Below, piece after piece: positions 31,409 to 40,782 of a stretch of DNA of 64,000 nt. Source of the DNA: Duganella zoogloeoides. Its GTDB lineage: Bacteria; Pseudomonadota; Gammaproteobacteria; Burkholderiales; Burkholderiaceae_D. The DNA lies in contig NZ_CP140152.1 in assembly GCF_034479515.1 (NCBI RefSeq), forward strand, positions 4,836,001-4,900,000, written 5' to 3'. Below the pieces are notes generated by a model. The model worked only from the letters and a program-made list of their open reading frames with translations. It was not told the DNA's origin and ran no database searches. Position numbers and translations under genes: made by a program. How positions within the stretch are numbered: the first letter of the stretch is position 1; each line of letters starts with the position of its first letter.

Positions 31409-31512
31409 CGTCATTCCCGCGCAGGCGGGAATCCATGGAACCTGTGAGTCGCGTCGCCATTGTTTTCTACGAAGCATACGGTCTATGGATTCCCGCTTTC
31501 GCGGGAATGACG
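31409..31512. repeat. Inverted-repeat element between deoA and cdd
   Basis: A 104-base element with 28-base termini (31409-31436 and 31485-31512) that are complementary except for three central positions. Each terminus is itself a hairpin, ATTCCCGCGCAGGCGGGAAT and ATTCCCGCTTTCGCGGGAAT. Elements with CGTCATTCCCGC termini are common small intergenic repeats in proteobacteria. Its place inside an operon suggests it can form an RNA stem affecting cdd expression. No transposase. Confidence 0.85.
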
Positions 31513-31540
31513 GATTGGCGGTTACGGGTTGGCGTTGAGG

Positions 31541-32863
31541 TTATGGGCGGATGGTGCGATACACGACCGGGTTGGCGGCCGGTGCCGTCTCGCTGATCTG
31601 GTACGCCGCCTGGATTTCGCGGATCGCCTGCTCGGCCGCTTCCTGCGTGCGGGCGTGGACCATCGCCAGCGGCTGGCCGGCTTCGATCTTGTCGCCCAGG
31701 CCCGCCAGCCCGGTCAGCCCGACTGCGAAGTCGATCGGATCGGCCGCGCGGCGGCGGCCACCGCCCAGCGATACCACGGCCAGGCCGATTTCGCGGCAGT
31801 TGGTGGTGGCCGCATAACCGGAAACCAGCGCCGGCGCCGGCACGATGATCGGCGAACGTTCCAGGTACTTGTCCGGATTGTCCATCAGGTCGGCCGGGCC
31901 GCCCAGAGCAGTGACCATGCGGGCGAAGCGTTCGGCCGCTTCGCCGCTGTCGAGCGATGCTTGCAGCTTGGCGCGCGCTTCGTCTTCGGTTGCGGCCAGC
32001 TTACCCAGCACCAGCATCTCGGCGCACAGCGCCATCGTCACTTCGTGCAGGCGCGCGGGACGCGACTTGCCGGTCAGGTAGTCGATCGCGCCGCGCACTT
32101 CCACCGCGTTGCCGGCGTACGGCGCCAGCGATTCGTTCATGTCGGTCAGGATGGCGGACGTGGTCATGCCCGCGCCGTTACCCACCTGGACAATGCTCTC
32201 GGCCAGTTCCACCGATTTTTCGTACGTAGGCATGAAGGCGCCGGTGCCGGTCTTCACGTCCATCACCAGCGCATCGAGGCCGGCCGACAGTTTTTTCGAC
32301 AGGATCGAGCCGGTGATCATGGCCACCGATTCCACGGTGGCGGTGACATCGCGCACACCGTAGAAAATTTTATCGGACGGCGCCAGCGACGCGGTCTGGC
32401 CGATGATGGCCACGCCCACTTCCTTGACGACCTTGCGGAACAAGGCGTTGTCCGGCACCGTGCTGTAGCCGGGGATCGAATCGAACTTGTCGAGCGTGCC
32501 GCCGGTGTGACCGAGGCCACGGCCCGAAATCATCGGCACGAAGCCGCCGCACGCGGCAATCATGGGGCCCAGCAGCAGCGAGACCACGTCGCCGACGCCG
32601 CCGGTCGAATGCTTGTCCACTACCGGACCTGGCAGGTCGAGCGAACGCCAGTCCAGCACTTCGCCCGAGTCGCGCATGGCCAGCGTAAAGGCCACGCGTT
32701 CGTCCATGGTCATGTCGTTGAAATACACGGCCATCGCCAGTGCGGCGATCTGACCTTCGGTGATGCTCTTGGTGGTGATGCCACCGACGAAGAACTGGAT
32801 CTCCTCGGCCGACAGGATGCCGCCGTCACGCTTCTTGCGTATGATCTCTTGAGGTAAAAACAT
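31541..32863 (-). CDS. deoA: Thymidine phosphorylase
   Basis: 440 residues, matching DeoA length. Phosphate- and nucleoside-binding motifs are clear: [16 protein letters not shown] near 82-97, [20 protein letters not shown], and KTGTGAFMP. It splits thymidine and deoxyuridine with phosphate to base plus 2-deoxyribose-1-phosphate. It follows the ALDH16 gene by 90 bases and precedes cdd. The released thymine/uracil would enter the preTA-hydA pathway encoded about 15 kb away, and the sugar phosphate goes to DeoB and DeoC. Confidence 0.96.
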   Translation of the reverse strand: MFLPQEIIRKKRDGGILSAEEIQFFVGGITTKSITEGQIAALAMAVYFNDMTMDERVAFTLAMRDSGEVLDWRSLDLPGPVVDKHSTGGVGDVVSLLLGPMIAACGGFVPMISGRGLGHTGGTLDKFDSIPGYSTVPDNALFRKVVKEVGVAIIGQTASLAPSDKIFYGVRDVTATVESVAMITGSILSKKLSAGLDALVMDVKTGTGAFMPTYEKSVELAESIVQVGNGAGMTTSAILTDMNESLAPYAGNAVEVRGAIDYLTGKSRPARLHEVTMALCAEMLVLGKLAATEDEARAKLQASLDSGEAAERFARMVTALGGPADLMDNPDKYLERSPIIVPAPALVSGYAATTNCREIGLAVVSLGGGRRRAADPIDFAVGLTGLAGLGDKIEAGQPLAMVHARTQEAAEQAIREIQAAYQISETAPAANPVVYRTIRP

Positions 32864-32953
32864 GCGATTCTCCGCTAGGAAATATGGTGCTCAAAGTGAT
32901 ACGGGCCGGCAGCTCCAAAGGAACGCCGGCCCTGATTGTCCTGTCCTTAAGCG

Positions 32954-35341
32954 TTAAACGCCGTAAGGAATCCAGACATTCTTGACTTGCGACGCATGCG
33001 CCAGCACTGCGCGGCCACCGGCTTGGGCGGTGCTGAACCAGTCGCGACCCTTGGCGCCGCCCACCCAGGTGCGCTTGAGCGAGGCGGCCGACAGGCGCTC
33101 CACTTCCGCGCAACCGGCAGCCGAGCCGTCGTGGCGCCACATGGCGTCGATGTCGCTGTGCGTGGCCAGCGTGCGCGCCAGTTCGTCGGCGCTACCGGTG
33201 ACGATGTTCACCACGCCACCGGGCAGGTCCGACGTATCGAACACCTGGTACAGATCGGTGGCCGACAGCGGATGCGCTTCGGACGGCACCACCACCACGC
33301 GGTTGCCCAGCGCGATGGCCGGGGCCACCAGCGAGATCAGTCCCAGCAGCGGCGCCTCGTTCGGGCACACGATGCCGATCACGCCGACCGGTTCGTTCAG
33401 CGCCACGGTCACGCCGTGCATCGGCGGCTGGTGCGCCAGGCCGTCGTACTTGTCGGCGTACGCTGCGTAGTAGAACAGGCGTTCGATCGAGGCCTGCACT
33501 TCCTTCTCGGCGCTGGCGCTCGAGGCGCCGGTCATGGCGGCAATGCGCGCCGCGAATTCCTCGCCGCGCGCGGCCAGGTTTTCAGCGATGTAGTACAGCA
33601 CTTGCGCGCGGTTGTGGGCGGTCGCTTTCGACCAGCCGCCGGCTTTATGGGCCGCTTCCACCGCGTTGCGGATGTCCTTGCGGCTACCCTCGCCCACTTC
33701 GGCGATGAAGGCGCCATCGGCACCGTGGACGGCGCGGCTGTAGGCGCCGTCAGGGCGGGCCTGCTTGCCGCCGATGTACATCTTGGCAGTGCGGTCGATG
33801 GCGAAGGCGCCACCGGTGGCAGGAGCGGCTTTGGCCTTGGCCTTGTCAGCCAGCAGTGGCGCGGCAGGACGCGCATCTTCCGACAGTGCGGTCAGGTATT
33901 CGTACATGCCTTCGCGGCCGCCTTCACGGCCGAAGCCGGACTCGCGGTAGCCGCCGAAGCCGCACGCGGCGTCGAACTGGTTGGCAGTGTTAATCCACAC
34001 CACGCCGGCCTTGATCTGCGGCGCCACATCGAGCGCCAGCGAGATGTTCTCGGTCCACACGCACGCGGCCAAGCCGTACACGGTGTTGTTGGCCAGTTGT
34101 ACAGCTTCTGGCGGGGTGCGGAAGCTCATGGCGACCAGCACCGGTCCGAAGATTTCGGCCTGCGCCACGGCAGCCGACGTGGAGGCGCCGGTGATCAGCG
34201 TGGGCGGGAACCAGGCGCCATCGACGGGAATCTCGCACGCTGGCTGGTACACGGTGCAACCTTCGGCGCGGGCCGATTCCACCAGTTCCGTAATGCGCTG
34301 CTGCTGGATCGGATCGACCAGCGCACCGACGTCGATCGATTTTTCCAGCGGCGCACCGAGCGTGAGCTTGTCCATGCGCGCGCGCAGCTTGGCCAGGAAT
34401 TTCGCTTCGATCGATTCCTGCACCAGCAGGCGCGAACCGGCGCAGCACACCTGCCCCTGGTTGAACCAGATCGAATCGACCAGGCCTTCGACAGCCGCGT
34501 CCAGGTCGGCGTCTTCAAACACAATGAACGGCGACTTGCCGCCCAGTTCCAAGGAGAGCTTCTTGCCGCTGCCGGCAGTCGCAATGCGGATCTGGCGACC
34601 GACTTCGGTGGAACCGGTAAAGGCCAGCTTGTCGATGCCGGCGTGGTTGACGATGGCTTCGCCCACGGCGCCATCGCCGGTAACGATGTTGACCACGCCC
34701 GCTGGCACGCCGGCCTGCACGCAGATCTCGGCAAACAGCATGGCGGTCAGCGACGTGAATTCGGCCGGCTTGAACACGACCGTGTTACCGGCGGCCAGCG
34801 CCGGCGCAATTTTCCACGACAGCATCAGCAGCGGGAAATTCCAGGGCACGATCTGGCCCACCACGCCCACGGCGCGGTAGTCGGCAAATTCTTCGGCCTG
34901 CAGTTGCGCCCAGCCGGCGTGGTAGTAGAAGTGACGCGCGGCCAGCGGCAGATCGACGTCGCGCGTTTCGCGGATGGTCTTACCGTTGTCCAGGGTTTCC
35001 AGCACCGCGAACAGGCGCGCGTGCTTTTGCAGCAGGCGGGCGATCGCGTACAGCACCTTGGCGCGGCCATGGCCGCCCAGTGCCTGCCAGCCCGGCTGCG
35101 CGCGGCGCGCGGCGGCTACGGCGCGATCGACATCGTCGCCGGTCGCTTGCGTGAGGTCGGCCAGTTTCGACGCATCGGCCGGATTGGTGGAAGCGAACAG
35201 TTCACCGGCGTCGGTCCAGCCGTTGTCGATGAACAGGCCGAAGGTGCGGCCGTGTTGTTCCAGCCACGCTTGCGCTTCTTTCTGGCTTTCGGGTGCTGGG
35301 CCGTATTCCATGGTGTTGAGGATCTCTTTAATTGATGGCAT
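32954..35341 (-). CDS. ALDH16-type tandem aldehyde dehydrogenase
   Basis: 795 residues. Residues about 1-500 are a full ALDH domain with general base Glu265 (LELGGKSP), catalytic Cys299 (NQGQVCCAG) and VPWNFPLLMLSWK. Residues about 520-795 are a second, shorter ALDH-like domain (VGVIGIVCPNEAPLLGL) that stops before any catalytic cysteine. This layout matches the ALDH16 family, whose bacterial members keep activity in the first domain. It stands between deoC and deoA. DeoC releases acetaldehyde, so oxidation of acetaldehyde to acetate is the likely role, inferred from context. Confidence 0.9.
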   Translation of the reverse strand: MPSIKEILNTMEYGPAPESQKEAQAWLEQHGRTFGLFIDNGWTDAGELFASTNPADASKLADLTQATGDDVDRAVAAARRAQPGWQALGGHGRAKVLYAIARLLQKHARLFAVLETLDNGKTIRETRDVDLPLAARHFYYHAGWAQLQAEEFADYRAVGVVGQIVPWNFPLLMLSWKIAPALAAGNTVVFKPAEFTSLTAMLFAEICVQAGVPAGVVNIVTGDGAVGEAIVNHAGIDKLAFTGSTEVGRQIRIATAGSGKKLSLELGGKSPFIVFEDADLDAAVEGLVDSIWFNQGQVCCAGSRLLVQESIEAKFLAKLRARMDKLTLGAPLEKSIDVGALVDPIQQQRITELVESARAEGCTVYQPACEIPVDGAWFPPTLITGASTSAAVAQAEIFGPVLVAMSFRTPPEAVQLANNTVYGLAACVWTENISLALDVAPQIKAGVVWINTANQFDAACGFGGYRESGFGREGGREGMYEYLTALSEDARPAAPLLADKAKAKAAPATGGAFAIDRTAKMYIGGKQARPDGAYSRAVHGADGAFIAEVGEGSRKDIRNAVEAAHKAGGWSKATAHNRAQVLYYIAENLAARGEEFAARIAAMTGASSASAEKEVQASIERLFYYAAYADKYDGLAHQPPMHGVTVALNEPVGVIGIVCPNEAPLLGLISLVAPAIALGNRVVVVPSEAHPLSATDLYQVFDTSDLPGGVVNIVTGSADELARTLATHSDIDAMWRHDGSAAGCAEVERLSAASLKRTWVGGAKGRDWFSTAQAGGRAVLAHASQVKNVWIPYGV

Positions 35342-35356
35342 GACGTGTCCAGATTT

Positions 35357-36328
35357 TTAAGGTTGGGCGTGACGATGGGCGGCCGAATAGCTGCCGGTCA
35401 CGTAATGTTCGAGCTGGCGTTCGATGTCGGTCAGCAGGCTCGAAGCACCGATACGGAACAAGTGCGGCTCGAGCCACTCGTTGCCCAGTTCTTCCTTCAT
35501 CAGGGTCAGGTACTGCAGGGCCGCCTTGGCCGTGCCCACGCCGCCTGCCGGCTTGTAGCCGATCTTGAAGCCGGTCTGCTCGTGGTAGTCGCGAATCGCG
35601 CGCACCATCGTCAGCGACACCGGAATCGTGGCATTCACAGGTTCCTTGCCGGTGGACGTCTTGATGAAGTCCGCGCCGGCCATCATGCATACCCACGACG
35701 CCTTGGCGACGTTTTCCAGCGTCACCAGTTCGCCGGTGGCCAGGATGGCTTTCACATGCGCGTCGCCGCAGGCCTGGCGGTAAGCCAGCATCTCGTCGTA
35801 CAGCGCCTGCCAGTTGCCGGTCAGGACGTGCTGGCGCGTGATGACGATATCGATCTCGGAAGCGCCGGCAGCCACCGACAGTTCGATCTCGCGCACCTTG
35901 GTTTCCATGCTGGTGAGACCAGCCGGGAAGCCGGTGGAGACGGCGGCGATCGGCAGGCGGCCTTGCAGCACTTCACCCGCCGGCTTGATCATCTCGTGGT
36001 ACACGCACACGGCGCCGGTGGTGAGCGGGTAATCGGACAGGCCCAGCGCCTCGACCAGGTCGGCGCGCAGCGGACGCATGGCCTTGCGACACAGGCGCTC
36101 CACGCGGCCCGGGGTATCGTCGCCGGACAGCGTGGTCAGGTCGATCAGGCCGATGGCCTTGACCAGCCACGCGGCCTGGTATTCCTTTTTCACCGTGCGG
36201 CGGTTGGCCAGGCTGGCGGCGCGGCGGTCGGCCGCGCTCTTGTTGATGTGGATGTGGTTGATCCAGCCCAGGTCCAGCGGGACGGCTTCGTTACGCTTGA
36301 AATCAGCGAGGTGCAAGTCTTGGCTCAT
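35357..36328 (-). CDS. deoC: Deoxyribose-phosphate aldolase
   Basis: 323 residues from the ATG at 36328 (MSQDLHLADFKRNEA), which overlaps the deoB stop by ATGA. The class I aldolase site is visible: Schiff-base lysine in FIKTSTGKEP and the proton-relay lysine in FKIGYKPAGGVG, with VKAILATGEL before them. The N-terminal extension makes it longer than the ~260-residue E. coli DeoC, as in the eukaryote-like DERA group. It cleaves 2-deoxyribose-5-phosphate to glyceraldehyde-3-phosphate and acetaldehyde. Confidence 0.95.
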   Translation of the reverse strand: MSQDLHLADFKRNEAVPLDLGWINHIHINKSAADRRAASLANRRTVKKEYQAAWLVKAIGLIDLTTLSGDDTPGRVERLCRKAMRPLRADLVEALGLSDYPLTTGAVCVYHEMIKPAGEVLQGRLPIAAVSTGFPAGLTSMETKVREIELSVAAGASEIDIVITRQHVLTGNWQALYDEMLAYRQACGDAHVKAILATGELVTLENVAKASWVCMMAGADFIKTSTGKEPVNATIPVSLTMVRAIRDYHEQTGFKIGYKPAGGVGTAKAALQYLTLMKEELGNEWLEPHLFRIGASSLLTDIERQLEHYVTGSYSAAHRHAQP

Positions 36329-37518
36329 AACAGGTTGTTTCCGTTGGAAAGTGGTGGCACGCCCAGGTGGTGCGCGAGGGTCTGGCCGATGTCGGAGAAC
36401 GATTCCGAGATCGGCAGCTGCTGCGGTATTACGCCAGGGCCGAAGAAGATCATCGGAATGTGTTCGCGCGTGTGGTCGGAGCCGGGCCAGGTCGGATCGC
36501 AACCATGGTCGGCGGTGATCACGGCCACGTCGCCTTCCTGCATGCGGGCGAGGAACTCGGGCAGGCGCGCATCCATTTCATGCAGCGCGTTCGAATAGCC
36601 GGTGACGTCGCGGCGGTGGCCGAAGGCCTGGTCGAAGTCGACGAAATTGACGAACGTGAGCGACTTGTCGCCCGCCTCGTCCTGGACTTTCAGCAGCGCG
36701 TCGAACAGCGCCATATTGTCCTTGCCCTTGACCACGCGCGACACGCCTTGCGTAGCGAAGATGTCGCTGATCTTGCCGAGCGCGATCACTTCGCCGCCAT
36801 CGTTCTTCACGTGGTCGAGCAAGGTGGGCGCCGGCGGCGCGACCGCGTAGTCGTGGCGATTGGTGGTGCGGGTGTAATTGCCGTTGGCGCCAGTGAACGG
36901 ACGCGCGATCACGCGGCCGATGTTGTACGGCTCCACCAGCTTGAAGGCGATCTCGCACACTTCGTACAGGCGCTCGAGGCCGAACGATTCTTCATGCGCG
37001 GCGATCTGCAGCACCGAGTCGGCCGAGGTATAGATGATCGGCTTGCCGGTGGCGACGTGTTCATCGCCATGCTTGTTGATGATTTCCGTGCCCGACGCGT
37101 GGCAGTCGCCGAGAAAACCCGGCACGCCAGTCAGATCCTGCAGCTTTTGCGTGAGCTCCGCCGGGAACGACGGCACCGTTTTCGGGAAGTAGCCCCAGTC
37201 GAATTCCACCGGCACGCCGGCGATCTCCCAGTGGCCGGACTGGGTATCCTTGCCGGTGGAGCGCTCGCGCGCGGCGCCCCAGGCGGCGGTGAAACCGTCA
37301 CGTTGACTGAAGCCCTGGGCCCACTCGCCGCTGGCGGCATGGGCGGCCGCGGCCAACCCCAGTTTTTCCATCACCGGCAATTGCATCGGCGTGCCAGCCT
37401 TGGCGGCCCAGTCGGCGATATGGCCAAAGGTGTTGACGCCGACATCGTTGTACTTGTCCGCGTCGGGCGTGGCGCCGAGGCCGAAGGAATCAAGCAGGAG
37501 GATAAATGCGCGTTTCAT
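36325..37518 (-). CDS. deoB: Phosphopentomutase
   Basis: 397 residues from the ATG at 37518 (MKRAFILLLDSFGLG), with GGAG nine bases before. It is an alkaline-phosphatase-superfamily metalloenzyme: DSFGLGATPDADKY holds the first metal aspartate, NTFGHIA the phospho-acceptor threonine, and DHGCDPTWPGSDHTREHIP the second metal site. It interconverts (deoxy)ribose-1-phosphate and -5-phosphate, linking the phosphorylases to DeoC. An intrinsic terminator separates it from the PNP gene upstream, so it may also have its own promoter. Confidence 0.96.
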   Translation of the reverse strand: MKRAFILLLDSFGLGATPDADKYNDVGVNTFGHIADWAAKAGTPMQLPVMEKLGLAAAAHAASGEWAQGFSQRDGFTAAWGAARERSTGKDTQSGHWEIAGVPVEFDWGYFPKTVPSFPAELTQKLQDLTGVPGFLGDCHASGTEIINKHGDEHVATGKPIIYTSADSVLQIAAHEESFGLERLYEVCEIAFKLVEPYNIGRVIARPFTGANGNYTRTTNRHDYAVAPPAPTLLDHVKNDGGEVIALGKISDIFATQGVSRVVKGKDNMALFDALLKVQDEAGDKSLTFVNFVDFDQAFGHRRDVTGYSNALHEMDARLPEFLARMQEGDVAVITADHGCDPTWPGSDHTREHIPMIFFGPGVIPQQLPISESFSDIGQTLAHHLGVPPLSNGNNLL

Positions 37519-37537
37519 GGTGTGCTCCTTCAAAAGC

Positions 37538-37560
37538 AAAAAAGGGCGGACCAGCCGCCC
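37538..37560 (-). terminator. Intrinsic terminator between PNP and deoB
   Basis: On the minus strand GGGCGG, a five-base loop CTGGT and CCGCCC form a strong stem followed directly by TTTTTT. It lies 14 bases after the PNP stop and 20 before the deoB start. It should uncouple or attenuate deoB-deoC-ALDH16-deoA-cdd transcription from PNP. Confidence 0.85.
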
Positions 37561-37573
37561 CTTCGGGTATTAC

Positions 37574-38413
37574 TTACGCTTGCGGGGTTTTGCCCACGTT
37601 GGCCAGGAAGGCCAAAATCACTTCGATCAGCGATGTGGCGGCAACGGCTGCGTATTTCAGCGTTTGCTCGTGCGACAGCGGGAACGGCGACAGGCCCTCT
37701 GCCAGGTTGGTGATGGCGGACACGCCCACCACTTTCAGGCCGCAATGACGGGCCGACACCACTTCAGGCACCACCGACATGCCGACCACGTCGGCACCCA
37801 GCGTCTTGAAGGCGCGGATTTCGGCCGGGGTTTCGAAGTTGGGGCCGGCGTAGGCGATGTACACGCCTTCGTGCAGCGGCACGTTCTTTTCCTTGGCCGA
37901 CGCGTGCAGCAGCGCGCGCAGGTCGGCATCGTAGGCGTTGGCCATGCTGAAGAAGCGCGGACCGAAACGCTCGTCGTTGGGACCCATCATCGGGGTGCCA
38001 GGCAGGTAGTTGATATGGTCGGTGAGGGCCACCAGCGAGCCGGCATCGACTTCGGTGCGCAGCGAACCGGCCGCATTGGTCACGAACAGCATTTCGCAGC
38101 CCAGCAGCTTCATGGTGCGCACGGCGCTGGTCATCACGCCCAGGCCATAGCCCTCGTACACGTGGCCGCGGCCCTTCATGCACACCACCTGCACGCCCGC
38201 CAGGGTGCCCACCACCAGTTCGCCGGCGTGGCCATGCACGGTGCTGATCGGGAAGCCCGGCAGCTCGTTGAAGCTGATGGTAACCGCGTCGGTCATCTGC
38301 TCGGCCAGCACGCCCAGGCCGGAGCCCAGGATCATCGCCACGCGTGGCTTGAAGTCTGCAGGAATGCGGGCACGGACGATTTCGGCGGCCTGGAATGGGG
38401 AGTTGCTGGACAT
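37574..38413 (-). CDS. Purine nucleoside phosphorylase (trimeric PNP/XapA type)
   Basis: 279 residues from the ATG at 38413 (MSSNSPFQAAEIVRAR), with AGAGG upstream. It belongs to the low-molecular-mass trimeric PNP class: AMILGSGLGVLAEQM, FPISTVHGHAGELVVG, MKGRGHVYEGYG and FVTNAAGSLR are the phosphate- and sugar-binding signatures, and ITNLAEG the base-site asparagine. It releases hypoxanthine/guanine (possibly xanthine, as in XapA) plus (deoxy)ribose-1-phosphate. It is the first gene of the nucleoside group and is divergent from psuK. Confidence 0.95.
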   Translation of the reverse strand: MSSNSPFQAAEIVRARIPADFKPRVAMILGSGLGVLAEQMTDAVTISFNELPGFPISTVHGHAGELVVGTLAGVQVVCMKGRGHVYEGYGLGVMTSAVRTMKLLGCEMLFVTNAAGSLRTEVDAGSLVALTDHINYLPGTPMMGPNDERFGPRFFSMANAYDADLRALLHASAKEKNVPLHEGVYIAYAGPNFETPAEIRAFKTLGADVVGMSVVPEVVSARHCGLKVVGVSAITNLAEGLSPFPLSHEQTLKYAAVAATSLIEVILAFLANVGKTPQA

Positions 38414-38538
38414 GGTTTTCCTCTGTTGTTCTTGGGATGGGCCGATCGGGTCGAGCGGAGATACGGCCATGGGACGAGCATGGAGATTCGACATGATGCC
38501 TCATCCCCATTATGTATGGCAAATACCATTTTTCTTAA

Positions 38539-38565
38539 CCATTTATACTTGGTGCATATAAATGG
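38539..38565. promoter_or_regulatory. Inverted repeat in the PNP/psuK divergent promoter
   Basis: CCATTTATA and TATAAATGG form a perfect 9-base inverted repeat with a 9-base spacer. A smaller ATGG/CCAT pair stands just before it around 38515-38529. The location 126 bases upstream of the PNP start, in an AT-rich gap between two nucleoside catabolic operons, makes it a repressor-site candidate. No cognate regulator is identified. Confidence 0.5.
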
Positions 38566-38631
38566 GCCAGTATTATAAATCATCCGAAACTTCGCTGACG
38601 CAAGCTACTGATAGCGGTTGACCACTTTCAG

Positions 38632-38659
38632 ACATTTGTTTACCATCACAGACAAATGT
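38632..38659. promoter_or_regulatory. Inverted repeat immediately upstream of psuK
   Basis: ACATTTGT and ACAAATGT are perfect complements separated by 12 bases; both are followed by TT and preceded by AG, so they also look like direct repeats of AGACA-NNN-GTTTA. The right half ends 19 bases before the psuK start, a position suited to repression. PsuK carries its own DNA-binding domain and could bind here. Confidence 0.5.
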
Positions 38660-38678
38660 TTAAACCAAATCAACCCGT

Positions 38679-39845
38679 GTGAACGAACTCTCGAAGAAGG
38701 AACAGCTGTACCAGCTGATCCACGCCAATCCCTTCATCTCGCAGCAGGACCTGGCGGCGGACCTGGGCCTGTCGCGCTCCGCCGTGGCCGGCCATATCGC
38801 CAGCCTGATCCGCGAGCGGCGTCTGCTCGGCCGCGCCTACGTGCTGCCGGCGCCGCGCGAGCAGCGCCCGGTGGTGTGCATCGGCGCGGCCAACGTGGAC
38901 CGCAAACTGCGCACCATCGCTGCCCTGCAAGCCGGTACCTCGAATCCCGCCACCGCCTCGGAAGCCTATGGCGGCGTGGCGCGCAATATCGCCGAGAACC
39001 TGGCGCGCCTGCACACCCCGGTGGCGCTGCTGACCGCCCTCGGCGACGACGGCGCCGGCCGCGCGCTGCAAGACCATGCGCAGGCCACCGGGATCGACAC
39101 GCGCGGCAGCCTGGCGCTGGCCAATACCGCCAGCGGCACCTACACCGCCATCCTCGACGCCGAGGGCGAACTGCACGTGGCCCTGGCCGACATGGCGCTG
39201 TACGACCAGCTGACGCCCGAATTTCTGGCCAGCCGCGCGCCGCAACGCGCCGCCGCCGCGCTCACGGTCGCGGACCTGAACCTGCCACGCGACACGGTGG
39301 CCGCGCTGATCGACAGCGCCCGTGCCGACGCCGCTGGCGCACCGCTGGTTCTTGTCGCCGTCTCGCAGCCCAAGATGGCGCGCCTGCCGCACGACCTGCA
39401 CGGCGTGCGCCTGCTGATCCTCAACCGCGCCGAACTCGAAACCCTGGCCGGCCGCCCGCTCCCCACCGAAGCCGACGTGCGCGCCGCCTGCGCCGAGGTG
39501 CAGCAACGCGGCGCGCGCGACGTCATCGTTACCTGCGGCAGCCAGGGCGTGTTCCACACCCGCGCCGGCCAGCTGGTGTGGCTTGCCGCGCACCAGGTAA
39601 AAGTGGTCGATGTAACCGGCGCCGGCGATGCCTTCTCCGCCGCCGTCTGCTGGTCGCTGGTGCAGGAACAAGACAGTGCCGACCTGACCCTGGCCTGCCG
39701 GCGTGGCCTGGCGCTGGCCGCCGTCACCGTGCAAAGCGCCAGCACCGTGGCGCCGCTGCCCGATGCCGGCCTGCTCGACAACATCTCCGATACCGATGCG
39801 GCGCACGACCCCGGCCATGCCGCGCCGCTCTATACCAACGCATAA
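38679..39845 (+). CDS. psuK: Pseudouridine kinase with N-terminal winged helix
   Basis: 388 residues starting at a GTG (MNELSKKEQLYQLIH). Residues 1-60 are a winged helix (FISQQDLAADLGLSRSAVAG). The rest is a PfkB-family kinase: CIGAANVDRKLR, YGGVARNIAENLARL and the catalytic VVDVTGAGDAFSAA. Next to psuG it phosphorylates pseudouridine to pseudouridine-5'-phosphate. Annotated PsuK/YeiI-type kinases with such helices may also act as regulators. The stop lies 12 bases before psuG. Confidence 0.92.
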   Translation: MNELSKKEQLYQLIHANPFISQQDLAADLGLSRSAVAGHIASLIRERRLLGRAYVLPAPREQRPVVCIGAANVDRKLRTIAALQAGTSNPATASEAYGGVARNIAENLARLHTPVALLTALGDDGAGRALQDHAQATGIDTRGSLALANTASGTYTAILDAEGELHVALADMALYDQLTPEFLASRAPQRAAAALTVADLNLPRDTVAALIDSARADAAGAPLVLVAVSQPKMARLPHDLHGVRLLILNRAELETLAGRPLPTEADVRAACAEVQQRGARDVIVTCGSQGVFHTRAGQLVWLAAHQVKVVDVTGAGDAFSAAVCWSLVQEQDSADLTLACRRGLALAAVTVQSASTVAPLPDAGLLDNISDTDAAHDPGHAAPLYTNA

Positions 39846-39857
39846 CAAGGAACCATC

Positions 39858-40769
39858 ATGCATCAATACCTGCTGTTTTCTCCCGAAGTTGCCGCCGCCC
39901 GCGCTGCCGGCAAGGCCATCGTCGCACTGGAATCGACCATCATCTCGCATGGCATGCCGTATCCGCAAAACGTGCAGATGGCGCGTGAAGTGGAACAGAT
40001 CATCCGCGACGGCGGCGCCGTGCCGGCCACCATCGCCATCATCGGCGGCAAGATCTGCATCGGCCTCTCCGATGAACAGTTGGAGCTGCTCGGCACCTCG
40101 CCCGACGCCATGAAAGTGAGCCGCCGCGACCTGCCGTTCGTGCTGTCGCAGTCGAAGCTGGGCGCCACCACCGTGGCCGCCACCATGATCTGCGCCGAAC
40201 TGGCCGGCATTTCCGTGTTTGTCACCGGCGGCATCGGCGGCGTGCACCGTGGCGCCGAGACCAGTTTCGACATCTCGGCCGACTTGCAGGAACTGGCGCA
40301 GACGTCGGTGGCCGTGGTGTGCGCGGGCGTGAAATCGATCCTCGACATCGGCTTGACGCTCGAATACCTGGAAACCCACGGCGTGCCGGTGGTGAGCGTG
40401 GGCCAGCGCGGCTTCCCGGCGTTCTTTACCCGCGAGAGCGGCTTCAATGCCGACTTCCAGCTCGACACCCCGGCCGAGCAAGCAGGCTTCATCCGCACCA
40501 AGTGGGCACTGGGCCTGAAGGGCGGCGTGGTGGTCAGCAACCCGGTGCCCGCCAGCGAAGCGATGCCGAAAGAAGAGATCGACGCCATCACGCTGCAGGC
40601 GCTGGGCGAAGCGGATGATCAGGGCGTGACCGGCAAGAACGTCACGCCGTTCCTGCTCGCGCGCATCAAGGCGCTGACCGCAGGCCGCAGCCTGGTGACC
40701 AATATCGCGCTGGTGAAAAACAATGCGCGCTGCGGCGCCGCGCTGGCGGTGGCGATGCTCGCCGCCTGA
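39858..40769 (+). CDS. psuG: Pseudouridine-5'-phosphate glycosidase
   Basis: 303 residues, normal for the family. Signatures include [17 protein letters not shown] near residues 24-40, [16 protein letters not shown], the active-site lysine stretch in [14 protein letters not shown] and [12 protein letters not shown]. It cleaves the C-C glycosidic bond of pseudouridine-5'-phosphate to uracil and ribose-5-phosphate. The uracil can be consumed by the reductive pathway in the same window. Together with psuK it makes RNA-derived pseudouridine a usable carbon and nitrogen source. Confidence 0.95.
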   Translation: MHQYLLFSPEVAAARAAGKAIVALESTIISHGMPYPQNVQMAREVEQIIRDGGAVPATIAIIGGKICIGLSDEQLELLGTSPDAMKVSRRDLPFVLSQSKLGATTVAATMICAELAGISVFVTGGIGGVHRGAETSFDISADLQELAQTSVAVVCAGVKSILDIGLTLEYLETHGVPVVSVGQRGFPAFFTRESGFNADFQLDTPAEQAGFIRTKWALGLKGGVVVSNPVPASEAMPKEEIDAITLQALGEADDQGVTGKNVTPFLLARIKALTAGRSLVTNIALVKNNARCGAALAVAMLAA

Positions 40770-40782
40770 TACACTAACGCCC

